Shown one piece after another: positions 8,975-18,673 of a DNA stretch of 64,000 bases. A program made the position numbers and the translations under genes. Under the pieces are notes generated by a model. The model was not told where the DNA came from, ran no database searches, and saw only the letters and a list, made by a program, of their open reading frames with translations. The stretch lies in NCBI GenBank assembly GCA_963810945.1, contig CAWEPI010000008.1:620001-684000 (forward strand). The letters run 5' to 3'. Numbering within the stretch: position 1 is the stretch's first letter; every line of letters begins with the position of its first letter. Source of the stretch: JAOUEA01 sp963810945 (GTDB taxonomy: Bacteria; Actinomycetota; UBA4738; HRBIN12).

Positions 8975-9967
8975 GCCGTGGGCACCTCCTCGTCGACCTC
9001 CGCGAGGTGGTCGCGCACCACCCGCGCCAGGACGTCGAGGTAGGCGGGATCCGCGTTGGGCATCCGCGTGCGGGCGAACGCGATGCCGGCCTCCTCCGCC
9101 AGTCCCTTCGCCTCGATGTCGAGGTCGTAGAGGATCTCGAGATGGTCCGCCACGAAGCCGGCGCTGCACACCACGACGGCCGTATGGCCCTCCGTCGCGA
9201 GCTGTCGGATCACATCCTCGATTGGCGGTCCCCACCACGGATCGGCGGTGCGCCCCGCGCTCTGCCACGCGATCAGGTAGTCCTCGAGGCCCAGCCGTCC
9301 GGCGACGAGGTCGGCGGTCTCCTGGAGGCCGTCGCGGTATCGGCAGGAGACGTCACAGTCGCAGTACCTGCAGCGCTGGGAGCCGTCCGCGAGCGTGCGC
9401 ACCGGCAGCGAATGCGCGCTGAAGATGACGGCGGCGCCCTCGCGCGCCGTCGGCCGTCAACGAGCCCAGGGTCTCCTCCACGCGGGCGGCCAGGAAGTCG
9501 ATGAAGGCGGGATGGTCGTGGTAGCGGCGCACGAACGTGAAGACAGGGACCCCCCCTCGGTCCGCCACCGCCTGCTGGACACGCTCGACGTACGTCTCCA
9601 CCGACATCCCCGACCAGTGGGGGGCCATCACGATGCCGATGCCGCGCTCGATGCCGTCGGCGCGCATCGCCTCCACCGCTTCCGGGACGAACGGTGACGA
9701 GTGCTTCATGCCCAGGTACGGCACGAAGCTCCCGGGACCTCCGGCGGCGTTCAGCCGCTCGACCAGCCCGTCCGCCTGGGCCCGGGTCGTATCCAGCAGC
9801 GGGAACACGTTGCCGATCGCCGCGTACCGCTCGCGCAACTCCTGCAGATGCTCCGGCGTGGGCGGACGCCCGCCCCGGATGTCCGTGTAGTACCGCTCGA
9901 TATCCTGCGGTCCCTCGGCCGTGCCGTAGGCCATGACGAGCACGCCCGTGCGGGTCCGATCGCTCAC
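8971..9967 (-). CDS. hemH: Coproporphyrin/protoporphyrin ferrochelatase with internal Cys cluster (frameshifted)
   Basis: Inserts Fe(II) into the porphyrin. It starts at GTG 9967, overlapping the hemE stop (GTGA). The N-terminal half (VLVMAYGTAEGP, ERYYTDIRGGRPPTPEHL, GMKHSSPF, MAPHWSGMSVETYV) and the C-terminal half (VIFSAHSLP with the catalytic His, IAWQSAGRTADPWWGPPIED) lie in different frames. One surplus base at about 9438-9452, just before the catalytic strand, splits them; the total of 997 bp is 3n+1. Right after HSLP there is an insertion with four cysteines (CRYCDCDVSC), resembling the internal [2Fe-2S] ligand set described for some bacterial ferrochelatases. An essential pathway step, so a sequence error is likely. 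Confidence 0.88.
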
Positions 9968-11016
9968 GCGGACACCCGTTCGGTGGACCCGTGGACGAGG
10001 TCGACGAGTCGTTCGAGGCTCTCGGGCTCCGTTGCGGGCAGCACGCCGTGGCCGAGGTTGAAGACGTGGCCGTCGCGGCCGCCGGCCGCCTCGAGGACCG
10101 CCAGCGTCTCCCGTTCGACCGCTTCCCACGGCGCCAACAGGACCGTCGGGTCGAGGTTGCCCTGGATCCCGCGCGTTCGGGGACCACCCACGCGCGACCA
10201 GGCCTCGTCCAGCGGGGTCCTCGCATCCACGCCGATCACATCGCCACCGGCCTCCGCCATGAGACCGAGCAGCTCGCCGGTGCCCACCCCGAAGTGGATC
10301 AGCGGCACCCCCGCCTCGCCGACGCGCGCGAACAGCGTCCGCATGTGGGGGAGCACCGCACGCCGGTACGCGTCCGGACCCAACGTGCCCACCCACGAGT
10401 CGAACACCTGCAGCGCCTGCGCCCCGGCCTCCGCCTGCGCCAGGAGATGCACGACCACGATGTCGGTGAGCGCCTCCATCAGGCGATCCCACGCGAGCGC
10501 GTCGCCGAACAGCATCGCCTTCGTACGCTCGTGCTGCTTGGACGGGCCGCCCTCGACGAGGTAGCTCGCCAGGGTGAACGGTGCCCCCGCGAATCCGATC
10601 AACGGGACCCGCAGCTCCTTGCGGAGAAGGCGGATCGCCTCGAGGACCTCCGGGACGTCCTGCTCGGGCACGAGCGGGCGCAAGCGCGCGACGTCGGTCG
10701 GGGAACGGACGGGAACGTCCACCACGGGGCCGCGCCCCGCCTCGATCCGCACGGGCACGCCCACGCCCGCGAGCGGCACCATGATGTCGCTGAACAGGAC
10801 GGCGGCGTCGACCTCCATGCGGATGAGCGGCTGCATCGTGATCTCCACCACCTGCGCCGGGTCCTTGCACGTCTCCAGGATGTCTCGGTCGCCGCGCAGC
10901 GCCCGGTATTCGGGCAGGTAGCGTCCCGCCTGGCGCATGAACCAGACCGGCGTGCGGTCCACCGGTTCTCGGCGGCAGGCGCGCAGGAACCGATCGTCGA
11001 AGGCGGCGTCGCTCAC
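9964..11016 (-). CDS. hemE: Uroporphyrinogen decarboxylase
   Basis: A 350-residue cytosolic enzyme that converts uroporphyrinogen III to coproporphyrinogen III. The N-terminal signature PVWFMRQAGRYLPEYR, the Asp-bearing VLFSDIMVPL, GFAGAPFTLASYLVEGG and the C-terminal FNLGHGVLP are all present and the length is normal. It is the first gene of the haem operon; hemH starts inside its stop codon (4-bp overlap). Upstream 11017-11071 is a short spacer before the convergently placed carboxypeptidase end. Confidence 0.95.
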   Translation of the reverse strand: MSDAAFDDRFLRACRREPVDRTPVWFMRQAGRYLPEYRALRGDRDILETCKDPAQVVEITMQPLIRMEVDAAVLFSDIMVPLAGVGVPVRIEAGRGPVVDVPVRSPTDVARLRPLVPEQDVPEVLEAIRLLRKELRVPLIGFAGAPFTLASYLVEGGPSKQHERTKAMLFGDALAWDRLMEALTDIVVVHLLAQAEAGAQALQVFDSWVGTLGPDAYRRAVLPHMRTLFARVGEAGVPLIHFGVGTGELLGLMAEAGGDVIGVDARTPLDEAWSRVGGPRTRGIQGNLDPTVLLAPWEAVERETLAVLEAAGGRDGHVFNLGHGVLPATEPESLERLVDLVHGSTERVSA

Positions 11017-11071
11017 GCCCCCAGCATACGGAGCCGCCCGGGTCCGGCCCTATGCACCCGCGGCCGGCGAC

Positions 11072-13633
11072 TCAGGGTGCGCTGAACGCGACCACGTCCA
11101 TCCCGGAGCGCTGCAACGCGAGGACCAGCTCGACCCCGTGCGGATGCTCCTCCAGCGACCACTGCTGCGGATTCGCGATGAGGAAGCGGGAGCGCCCGCC
11201 CGCCCGGCGAACCTGGAACTCCAGATGGAACCCGCGCAGGAGGGCGGCGGCCTCCGCCTCGTCGGCCTCGGCCACCGTGAGGCGGAACGCGCCGGGCCAG
11301 TCGGGCCGGGACGTCACCGCCTGCCGCGCGCGATCCTCCGCCGCGCGGCGTGCGGGCGCTCCCGCCTCGGGCGTCGCGGCGCGACGTTTCGGGTCCGGGC
11401 CGAGCACCGCGTTCCACAGCAGGCGGGTCATCCCCTCGACGTGGCCCGAGTGGTTGGGGTCGGAGGGCATGAGGATCACGCGGCCCTTCCCCACGAACTC
11501 GTCCACGACGGCCGCCGTCCCGTAGAGCTGCTCCTCCCCCGAGGCGAACCCGGAGACGAAGAAGTCGCCGCTCGCGCCCGTGGGGAACCGCACCGGTGCG
11601 ATCGCCTTCGACGCGATCATCATGTCGTCGCTGTCGAAGAGCACGTGTGCGAACCGCCCGACGTTCTTCGCGAGCGGGCTGTCCTGGTCGACCTCGACGC
11701 GGACGACGCTCCCGGGCACGTCCGCCTTCGGGTCGTGCAGCAGGGCGGTGGTCAGACCGAGCACCGCGGCCAGCTTCGCGCCCCCTCCCCGATACCCGAC
11801 GTAGCGGCCGCCGCCGTTCACGAACCGGACGAGCGCCTTCTTCCCGGCCGGCCCCAAGCGGCGCAGCGCGGTCGGCCAGTCCCCGCCGGGCGCGACCAGG
11901 ACGTCGAGGTGGCGCAGGCCGCCGGCCCGGATGTCGTCCTCGGTGAGGTAGGTGTAGGGCAGCCCCCACACGTTGTCGAAGAGCCACCGCGTGGCCCCGA
12001 CCGACTCTTCCGCGAAGCTCCCGACCGACATCTGGTAGACGCCGATCTTCGGCAGCGCCGACGGCAGCTTCCGGGGCGCCGGCGCCTTCACGGGCTTCAC
12101 CAACGCCGCGTGCGGTCGCAGCTTCGCGCCGCTGTAGCCGCCGTCGAGCGACATGAGCAAGGGGCTGCTCCAGCCGGCCAGGCCGTACGTGTACGTGGTG
12201 GGCATGTACGGCGCCTCGTTGAGGATCGCCTGGATCCAGTGCTTCTGCGGCTGCGCCATCGGGATCCAGAGCGTGCCCTTCGCCAGGCGCGTGCGGCGGG
12301 CGCTCCGTCCGTACGGACGATAGTCGGGGACCTCGAGCGGCTCCTGGAGCCGGTACACGTCGACGTCCATCCGCTGGAGGCGCCGGACGAGCCGACGCAC
12401 GTCGTCGCCCTTGGGCCCCGCCGCGTCCTCGATGAAGTAGTGACGCAGGGGGGTGGTGGGGACGGGGGTGCGGACCGGACGGTTCGGCTTGAAGTAGCGC
12501 CGGTTCCGTTCCAGGATCCCCTTGCGACCCTCTGCCAGCGCCTCCTCGAAGAGCCCGTGGAGCCCCCGCAGGACGGAGGCTCGGCGGTTCGCCGCCTGCC
12601 AGAGCGACGCCATCGCGACCGTGTAGTGCCGATGCACGCGGCGCTCGAGCGGCGCTCCGTTGTACACCTCGATCGTCATGCCCGCGGCGCCGAAGCCGAA
12701 GGCCGAGCCCGTGTCGTTGTACTGCGGCGCGAAGAAGTCGTAGATGCCGCCGTGGAAGAAGACCTCTCCTTCCTTGCGGAACTGCCGGGAGATCGCCGCT
12801 CCGTACACATCCTCGATCCAGCGCATGCTCGTCTCCGACACCTCGTGGTACACGGGATCCGCGTCGGGCGGGAAGAACGAGCGGTAGTAGCCGAACTCGT
12901 GATCGTCGAGCAGCAGGACCGGCGGGTACGACCGCATCAGCTCGACCCGGGAGTCGGTCTCGGGCTGCGTGCGCGCGAACACGTCACGGTTGAGGTCGAA
13001 CCCGTACGCGTTGCGGCGTGTGTCCGCTTCGCGTCCGTCGGGATTCTGGACCGGGATCACCACGATCACGAGGTTGTCCAGCAGCGTCGTGGCCACGCAG
13101 TCGGTGCGGTCTGCGAGTTCGTAGAGGAGGCGCAGGCTCATGTCGGCGCCGCTCTCCTCGCTCCCGTGGATGTTCGCGATCACCCACGCGATCGCTGGTG
13201 TCGATGCGGCGAGACGCGAGACCGCGTGCGCGGGGGTCCGGGGGTCGCGGATCCGCAGGTTGGCCTGACGCACCTTCTCGAGCCCGGCCGGCGTGACGTT
13301 CTGAGGCTTGCCCACGATCGCGTAGCGGAGCGGCCTGCCCTGCCACGTGGTCCCGTACCGGGCCGTGACCACGCGGTTGCTGTCGGCCGCCACCCGCTTG
13401 ATGTAGGCGTCGGCCTCCGCGCTCGTGACCTCACGATCCACCCCGAGGGTGAAGCCCAGGAACACGTCGGGATCCGTGACGCCGCCGGCGAAGACCGGAG
13501 GGGTGCTGAACGGATCACACGAGGCCGCGGTCGCTCTCGGGAGCGGCAACGCTGCGACGGTGGCTGCGGCGGCGGCGCCCTGCAGGAACCGGCGCCGGCC
13601 CAGCCTGGTTCGCGGTTCGTCCTCGTGTGTCAT
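11072..13633 (-). CDS. Tat-exported M14-family zinc carboxypeptidase
   Basis: An 853-residue protein. I chose ATG 13633 because the GGAGGAGGG just before it forms the ribosome site. The twin-arginine signal is RLGRRRFLQGAAAAATVAALPLP. The M14 core includes NIHGSEESGADMSLRLLYEL (first zinc ligands H..E), VVIPVQNPDGR, NRDVFARTQPET and LLDDHEFGYY. The C-terminal 350 residues look like a glutamine-amidotransferase/ThuA-like module (LDVLVAPGGDW) plus a small tail. It probably trims peptides or peptidoglycan stems outside the membrane. It lies next to an amidase and, across it, a peptide importer, which fits peptide scavenging (inference). Confidence 0.85.
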   Translation of the reverse strand: MTHEDEPRTRLGRRRFLQGAAAAATVAALPLPRATAASCDPFSTPPVFAGGVTDPDVFLGFTLGVDREVTSAEADAYIKRVAADSNRVVTARYGTTWQGRPLRYAIVGKPQNVTPAGLEKVRQANLRIRDPRTPAHAVSRLAASTPAIAWVIANIHGSEESGADMSLRLLYELADRTDCVATTLLDNLVIVVIPVQNPDGREADTRRNAYGFDLNRDVFARTQPETDSRVELMRSYPPVLLLDDHEFGYYRSFFPPDADPVYHEVSETSMRWIEDVYGAAISRQFRKEGEVFFHGGIYDFFAPQYNDTGSAFGFGAAGMTIEVYNGAPLERRVHRHYTVAMASLWQAANRRASVLRGLHGLFEEALAEGRKGILERNRRYFKPNRPVRTPVPTTPLRHYFIEDAAGPKGDDVRRLVRRLQRMDVDVYRLQEPLEVPDYRPYGRSARRTRLAKGTLWIPMAQPQKHWIQAILNEAPYMPTTYTYGLAGWSSPLLMSLDGGYSGAKLRPHAALVKPVKAPAPRKLPSALPKIGVYQMSVGSFAEESVGATRWLFDNVWGLPYTYLTEDDIRAGGLRHLDVLVAPGGDWPTALRRLGPAGKKALVRFVNGGGRYVGYRGGGAKLAAVLGLTTALLHDPKADVPGSVVRVEVDQDSPLAKNVGRFAHVLFDSDDMMIASKAIAPVRFPTGASGDFFVSGFASGEEQLYGTAAVVDEFVGKGRVILMPSDPNHSGHVEGMTRLLWNAVLGPDPKRRAATPEAGAPARRAAEDRARQAVTSRPDWPGAFRLTVAEADEAEAAALLRGFHLEFQVRRAGGRSRFLIANPQQWSLEEHPHGVELVLALQRSGMDVVAFSAP

Positions 13634-13699
13634 CGAGCCCTCCTCCACGGATGTGGCGGACAGGTATCACGCGTGGACCGCCGGCCGCAAGCCAAGCGG

Positions 13700-15127
13700 T
13701 CAGATCGGCGGACGCCGCGCCGCGCTGTCGAGCCACGGGCGGGCGCGCTCGTAGGCCGCGCCGGCGCGGAAGACCGTGGCGTCGTCGTAGGTCCGTCCCA
13801 CGATCTGGATCCCGGTCGGGACGCCGTTGTCGGCGAACCCGGAGGGCACGGCCAGCACCGGACAGCGGCTCGCGACGTTGAAGGGGAACGTCATCGTGGC
13901 CTCCAGGTATCGCTCGAGCGTCACGCCGCCCACCTCCACCCCGTGATCGGCGTAGTCGTCCCCCGCCACGAAGCCGCGCGTGCCGACGGTAGGGCACACC
14001 AGGACGTCGTAGCGGTCGAGGATCTCACCGAGCGGCGCGTAGAGCGCGGCTTCCAGCATCAGCCCCTCGATGAACGAGGTCCGCTCGATCGCCTCCGTCG
14101 CCATGCGTCCCATCTCCAACGCGTAGGGCGTCATGAGGTCCGCGTCGGTGGCGGCGACGTGGGCGATGTACGCGCCGAAGACGGCGCCGAAGTGGATCAT
14201 CGTCACGTCGAGGATCTCGGCGGAGCGCCACGGCAGGGCCACGGGCTCCACCACCGCGCCCGCGTCCCGGAAGGCGTCGCCGGCGGCGAGCGTGTTGGCC
14301 TCGATCTCGGGATCCATCGGGAAGTCTCCGAGCGGCAGAGCGAGGGCCACCCTCATGCCCCCGATGCCGTCGAACGATCCCGGAAGATCCACCTTCGGCC
14401 GCAACGACGCGACGTCGTGCGGGTGCGGTCCGGCGATCGCGTTCTCGAACAGCGCGCAGTCGGCGACCGTGCGCGCCATCGGGCCGTCGTGGCAGTAGTG
14501 GTCGAGGTTGAACGGCGGATCCACCGGCACGCGGCCGTACGGCGGCTTGAACCCGACCACGCCGCAGAAGGAGGCCGGGATGCGGATCGAGCCCCCGATG
14601 TCCGAGCCGCTCGCGAGGGTCGAGGTGCCGGCGGCGAGCGTGGCGCCGGAACCTCCGCTCGATCCCCCCACGGCCCACTCCGGCGACCAGGGATTGCGGG
14701 TGATGCCCCATAGCCGGGTGTGGGTGAAGGCGGCGCTGCTGAACTCCGGGGTGGTGGCCCGCGCGTGGACGATGCCGCCGGCGGCGAGGACCCGCTCCGC
14801 GATCGGCGCGGTGTGGTCGGCCACCTCGTCCCGCGTCGTGAGCGAACCGTTGGACCAGTTGCGGCCCTCGAGCGGCACCTCGTCCTTCATCGCCACCGGC
14901 AGCCCTTCGAGCGCCCGGGCCTCTCCCCCATCGCCCGCCCACCGATCGGCCGCGACACGCGCCTGATCGAGGGCCTCGTCGAAATGCGTGAAGGTGAACG
15001 CGTTGATCACCGGTTCGACCTGCTCCGCCCGCGCGATCACCGCCTCCATGAGCTCCACGGGGGAGAGCTCCTTCGTACGGAACAACCGGAGCGCGTCGGT
15101 GGCGCTGAGGTAATGCAGGTCGTCCAT
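13700..15127 (-). CDS. Amidase-signature family amidase
   Basis: A 475-residue protein with the Ser-cisSer-Lys catalytic machinery of the amidase-signature family: Lys in LPVAMKDEVP, the cis-Ser region VGGSSGGSGATLAAG, and nucleophile Ser in SDIGGSIRIPASFCG. It hydrolyses a carboxamide (aryl- or acyl-amide); the substrate is not deducible. There is no signal peptide, so it is cytosolic. It is divergent from a TetR gene whose intergenic palindrome sits 50 bp upstream of this start, so TetR control is likely. The GatA subunit is unlikely without gatB/gatC nearby. Confidence 0.9.
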   Translation of the reverse strand: MDDLHYLSATDALRLFRTKELSPVELMEAVIARAEQVEPVINAFTFTHFDEALDQARVAADRWAGDGGEARALEGLPVAMKDEVPLEGRNWSNGSLTTRDEVADHTAPIAERVLAAGGIVHARATTPEFSSAAFTHTRLWGITRNPWSPEWAVGGSSGGSGATLAAGTSTLASGSDIGGSIRIPASFCGVVGFKPPYGRVPVDPPFNLDHYCHDGPMARTVADCALFENAIAGPHPHDVASLRPKVDLPGSFDGIGGMRVALALPLGDFPMDPEIEANTLAAGDAFRDAGAVVEPVALPWRSAEILDVTMIHFGAVFGAYIAHVAATDADLMTPYALEMGRMATEAIERTSFIEGLMLEAALYAPLGEILDRYDVLVCPTVGTRGFVAGDDYADHGVEVGGVTLERYLEATMTFPFNVASRCPVLAVPSGFADNGVPTGIQIVGRTYDDATVFRAGAAYERARPWLDSAARRPPI

Positions 15128-15178
15128 CGGAGCCTCCCTCGGGTGGTCGCGGGCACGCTAGCCGTGGTCCGCGGGTCG

Positions 15179-15207
15179 TGTCAACACCGCTGTCATCGCG
15201 GTTGACA
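15179..15207. promoter_or_regulatory. Inverted repeat, probable TetR operator
   Basis: Left arm TGTCAACACCGC and right arm GCGGTTGACA are near-perfect complements (one bulged A) around a 7-nt spacer. A further half site GTTGACA lies at 15293-15299 inside the TetR 5' end. Its position between the divergent amidase and TetR genes is the usual arrangement for autoregulation. Seen directly; the binding claim is inference. Confidence 0.6.
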
Positions 15208-15269
15208 ACGCCTCGCGCCATCCGTCACCATCCCGGCGAGCCGACGGGTCGGGGGAGAGGAACCCGACG

Positions 15270-16025
15270 GTGACATCGGCGATGACCACTGCGTTGACAG
15301 GGGATGAGGGTGAGACAAGGATGCCCCGCATGAAGGCGGCCGGCGATCACGCGAGCCCGCGGCTGTCGCGGGAGCTGATCGTGGACGCTTACGTGCGCAT
15401 CGCGGAAACCGACGGGACCGGCGACATCACCCTGCGGCGCCTCGGCAGCGAGCTGGGCGTGGACCCGACCGCCGTGTATCGGCATTTCCGGGACAAGGAC
15501 GAGATCCTCGCGACGGCCTCCGATCGCCTCCTCGCCGAAGCTACCGAGGGGTTCACCGCCTCAGGCCACTGGCGCGAGGACCTCAGGACGCTCCTGTTGG
15601 CGCTCCGGACGGCGTTCATGGCACACCCCCACGCGCTCTCGGCGTTGCAGCTCTCGGCGGTGCCGATGCCGCACGGCTCGCTGCTCGTCGATCGGAGCAT
15701 CGGATTCCTACGGCAGGCAGGGCTGAGCGACGAGGAAGCCATCCTCGCGTTCGAAGCGCTGGAGGACTACACGATCGGCGCCGCCATCTTCGACGCGCAG
15801 GCGACGGAGGACAGCCTGGCCCGCTGGCGCGAGGTGTACCGCGTGCTGCCGCCGGGCGACTTCCCGAACCTGGCGGTCACCGCCGAGCGCCTCTACCGCG
15901 AGCCGGGGAAGGCCTTCGCGTACGGCCTCGACCTGATGCTGGACGCCATCGAAGGGAAGACGAGGCCACGCAACCGGAACGGCACCACGGCACCACGTCG
16001 ACGCAAGGCTCGATCGTCCGGCTGA
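15270..16025 (+). CDS. TetR/AcrR-family transcriptional regulator
   Basis: A 251-residue protein starting at GTG 15270, 9 bases after GGGAGAGG; ATG 15282 or ATG 15321 are alternatives. The N-terminal TetR helix-turn-helix is unmistakable: LIVDAYVRIAETDGTGDITL, RRLGSELGVDPTAVYRHFRD, KDEILATASDRLL. The C-terminal ligand domain is helical and ends in a basic Arg/Lys-rich tail. It is divergent from the amidase, with a palindrome in between, and is followed 22 bp later by the ABC importer operon, so it may control both in response to an amide or peptide ligand (inference). Confidence 0.9.
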   Translation: MTSAMTTALTGDEGETRMPRMKAAGDHASPRLSRELIVDAYVRIAETDGTGDITLRRLGSELGVDPTAVYRHFRDKDEILATASDRLLAEATEGFTASGHWREDLRTLLLALRTAFMAHPHALSALQLSAVPMPHGSLLVDRSIGFLRQAGLSDEEAILAFEALEDYTIGAAIFDAQATEDSLARWREVYRVLPPGDFPNLAVTAERLYREPGKAFAYGLDLMLDAIEGKTRPRNRNGTTAPRRRKARSSG

Positions 16026-16047
16026 GCCGGGCCGAGGAGGAGGGGTC

Positions 16048-17712
16048 ATGAGAGGGTCCAGGAGGGTGCGCAACGCGACGGCGATCGCCATCGCGTTCGG
16101 GATGTTCGCGGTGGCGTGCTCGGGGCGATCGGTGGACGAGAACGCCTCGCCGAGCGGGGGCGCCACGGTCGAACTCGCCACCACCACGACGCCGGGCACG
16201 CAGCCCGTCGACAAGATCGTCTGGGGTGTGTACCGCGAGACCAACTCCCTCGATCCGATCTATGCCTTCGACTACCCCGAGAACACGGTCATGTCCATGC
16301 TCTGCGAGTCCCTCCTGCACCAGGAGCCCGACGGCACGATCGTCCCGGGTCTCGCCGACCTCACCTACCCGAACGACACCACCATGGTCTTCACGCTGAA
16401 GCCGGGGATCACGTTCTGGGACGGCAACCCCCTCACGCCCGAGGATGTCGTGTACAGCCTCGAGCGCAACACCGACGCGTCGCTCGGCGGCTTCTACGGG
16501 GCCACGTTCAGCCGGGTGAAGTCGATCGAGGCCACCGGCTCCAACGAGGTGACCATCAAGCTCAAGGAGCCGGACTACTGGCTCGCCGGGGAGCTCGCAT
16601 CCGCCCCCGGGTGGATCGTGGAGAAGGCCTACGTCGAGGCGAAGGGCAAGGACTTCGGCACGCCGAGTGGCGGCACGATGTGCACCGGCTCCTACAAGCT
16701 GAACAGCTGGAAGACGGGCGACGTGCTTTCGATCGTGCGCAACGACGACTACTGGAACCCGGACGTGAAGCCGCTCGTGAAGGAGATCGACTTCAAGGGC
16801 ACGCCCGACGAGGCCGCCCTGACGTCGGCGTTGCAGACCGGGGAGGTGAACGGGTACTACGCCGGAGGCATCACGACGCTCGACCAGCTGAAGGCCGACA
16901 GCGGCGTGACCGTCACGAGCGGATCGGGCTGGAACACCGACGCGTTCATCATCTCGAGCTTCGACGGGGTGCTCGGCAACCTCAAGGTGCGGCAGGCGCT
17001 CTCGATGGCGATGGATCGTCAGGGGGTCATCGACGCGGTGTACAAGGGGGCGGCCCTGATGCCCAAGTCCCTATCGGCGCCCGGCACCTGGGGATACGGG
17101 AAGGAGGTCTTCCAGAAGGCCTACGACGCCCTCCCCGACCTGAACGGGTCGGTCGACGAGGCCAAGCAGATGGTCGAGGACGCGGGTGCGACCGGCAAGA
17201 CGATCACGATCGGCATGTCCAGCGAACTGAACACCGTCGCGGTGGAGGCCAGTGCGCTCCAGTCCGCCGCCGAGTCGATCGGGCTGAAGGTGAAGCTCAA
17301 GTCCGTCTCGGCCAACAACTACATCGACTTCTTCATCGACCCGAAGTACTGGGAGAGCGTCGACGGGTTCTTCACGACGAACTACGGCGACTACGCCGAC
17401 CCCGCGGCCCTGCTGGCCACGCTGGTCCTGCCCGACGGATCCCAGAACTATTCCTACAAGACCAACCCGAAGACGGGCTATCACGACCCACAGGTCATCA
17501 GCCTGATGGAGGAGGCACGCTCGACCGCGGATCCCAACGCTCGCGCCCAGAAGGTGGCGGACGCGCAGGCCCTGATCATGCAGGACCTGCCCTGGATCTC
17601 GGTCGACTTCCCGTACTCGGTCCTGATCACGAGCTCGAACCTCACGGGGGCCGTGGCGTCGTTCGCCTACATGTTCGCGCCGTGGGGCAACGATATGGGC
17701 GGCACCGGCTAA
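16048..17712 (+). CDS. ABC importer substrate-binding lipoprotein, family 5
   Basis: A 554-residue extracytoplasmic solute-binding protein of the oligopeptide/dipeptide/nickel family. The signal peptide ends in the lipobox MFAVACSG, so it is a membrane-anchored lipoprotein. A Thr/Ser-rich linker follows, then family features: SLDPIYAFDYPEN, VFTLKPGITFWDGNPLTPEDVVYSLER and LKVRQALSMAMDRQGVIDAVYKG. It is the first gene of a five-gene operon (binding protein, two permeases, two ATPases). Peptides are the likely cargo given the neighbouring peptidase and amidase, but nickel, glutathione or opine-type cargo cannot be excluded. Confidence 0.92.
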   Translation: MRGSRRVRNATAIAIAFGMFAVACSGRSVDENASPSGGATVELATTTTPGTQPVDKIVWGVYRETNSLDPIYAFDYPENTVMSMLCESLLHQEPDGTIVPGLADLTYPNDTTMVFTLKPGITFWDGNPLTPEDVVYSLERNTDASLGGFYGATFSRVKSIEATGSNEVTIKLKEPDYWLAGELASAPGWIVEKAYVEAKGKDFGTPSGGTMCTGSYKLNSWKTGDVLSIVRNDDYWNPDVKPLVKEIDFKGTPDEAALTSALQTGEVNGYYAGGITTLDQLKADSGVTVTSGSGWNTDAFIISSFDGVLGNLKVRQALSMAMDRQGVIDAVYKGAALMPKSLSAPGTWGYGKEVFQKAYDALPDLNGSVDEAKQMVEDAGATGKTITIGMSSELNTVAVEASALQSAAESIGLKVKLKSVSANNYIDFFIDPKYWESVDGFFTTNYGDYADPAALLATLVLPDGSQNYSYKTNPKTGYHDPQVISLMEEARSTADPNARAQKVADAQALIMQDLPWISVDFPYSVLITSSNLTGAVASFAYMFAPWGNDMGGTG

Positions 17713-17722
17713 GGGGGCCGGC

Positions 17723-18673
17723 ATGCGTTGGCGGTTCCTCCTGCGACGGCTGGCCATGTTGGTGGCCACCCTGCTCGTGTCCAGCTTCATCATCTTCAGC
17801 GCGATGTTCCTGGCGCCGGGGAACCCGATCGCGGTGCTCTCCGGCGGCAGGAGCCTCCCGCCGGAGAGCGTCAAGGTCCTCGAGGATCGGTTCCACCTGA
17901 ACGAGCCGTTCCTCACCCAGTACTGGCTCTGGCTCAAGGGGGCGCTGCACGGGGACTTCGGCATCTCGATCGCGCACCGGGAGAACGTCTCGACCCTGAT
18001 CGCGTCGAGGGTGTGGACCACCGCCGAGCTCGTCCTCTACGCCTCGATCCTGATCCTCGTGATCGGGATCGCGATCGGCCTGATCTCCGGCCTGAGGCCG
18101 GGGCTCCTGGACACCTCGTCGCTGGTGGTGACGTCGATCTCGGCCGCGATCCCGTCGTTCGTGGCCGCGATCGTGCTGATCCTCATCTTCTCCGTGAAGC
18201 TGGGGTGGTTCCCGACGATCGGCACGGGATCGGGGTTCGCGGGGACCGCATACCACCTCACCCTGCCGGCGTTCGCCCTGGCGCTGTCCTCCCTGGCGAT
18301 CGTCGCGCGGGTCACGCGATCCTCCGTGCGGGACGAGCTCGGACGCGAGCACGTGCAGACGGCGGTGAGCCGCGGGATCCCCTACCCGCAGCTCGTGCGC
18401 CGCCACGTGCTGCGCAACGCGGCGATCCCGATCACGACGATCTCGGGCATCACGATCGCCTCGTTGATCGCGCTCGCCGCCGTCGTCGAGCGCGCCTTCA
18501 GCCTGAACGGCCTCGGCGCCTACCTCGTGGCGGCGTCCAGCTCGAAGGACTTCGCCGTCGTGCAGGGCATCTCGCTGATCCTCGTCACCGCGTTCGTCGT
18601 CGTGAACGTCTTGGTCGACATCCTGTACGCGGTGCTCGACCCTCGGGTGTCCCTGGGGAGCCGCGCCACGTGA
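17723..18673 (+). CDS. Peptide-type ABC transporter permease (DppB/OppB-like)
   Basis: A 316-residue inner-membrane permease with six transmembrane segments. The N-terminus LLRRLAMLVATLLVSSFIIF and FLAPGNPI are typical of DppB, with the EAA-type loop VSRGIPYPQLVRRHVLRNAA contacting the ATPases. It lies 10 bp after the binding-protein gene and overlaps the next permease by 4 bp (GTGA), showing a translationally coupled operon. Confidence 0.92.
   Translation: MRWRFLLRRLAMLVATLLVSSFIIFSAMFLAPGNPIAVLSGGRSLPPESVKVLEDRFHLNEPFLTQYWLWLKGALHGDFGISIAHRENVSTLIASRVWTTAELVLYASILILVIGIAIGLISGLRPGLLDTSSLVVTSISAAIPSFVAAIVLILIFSVKLGWFPTIGTGSGFAGTAYHLTLPAFALALSSLAIVARVTRSSVRDELGREHVQTAVSRGIPYPQLVRRHVLRNAAIPITTISGITIASLIALAAVVERAFSLNGLGAYLVAASSSKDFAVVQGISLILVTAFVVVNVLVDILYAVLDPRVSLGSRAT

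Noticed and set aside
10937..14713. 1258-residue plus-strand ORF
   Set aside because: It lies antisense to hemE, the M14 peptidase and the amidase, all of which have full family motifs. The long frame is a consequence of high GC and lacks any recognisable domain.
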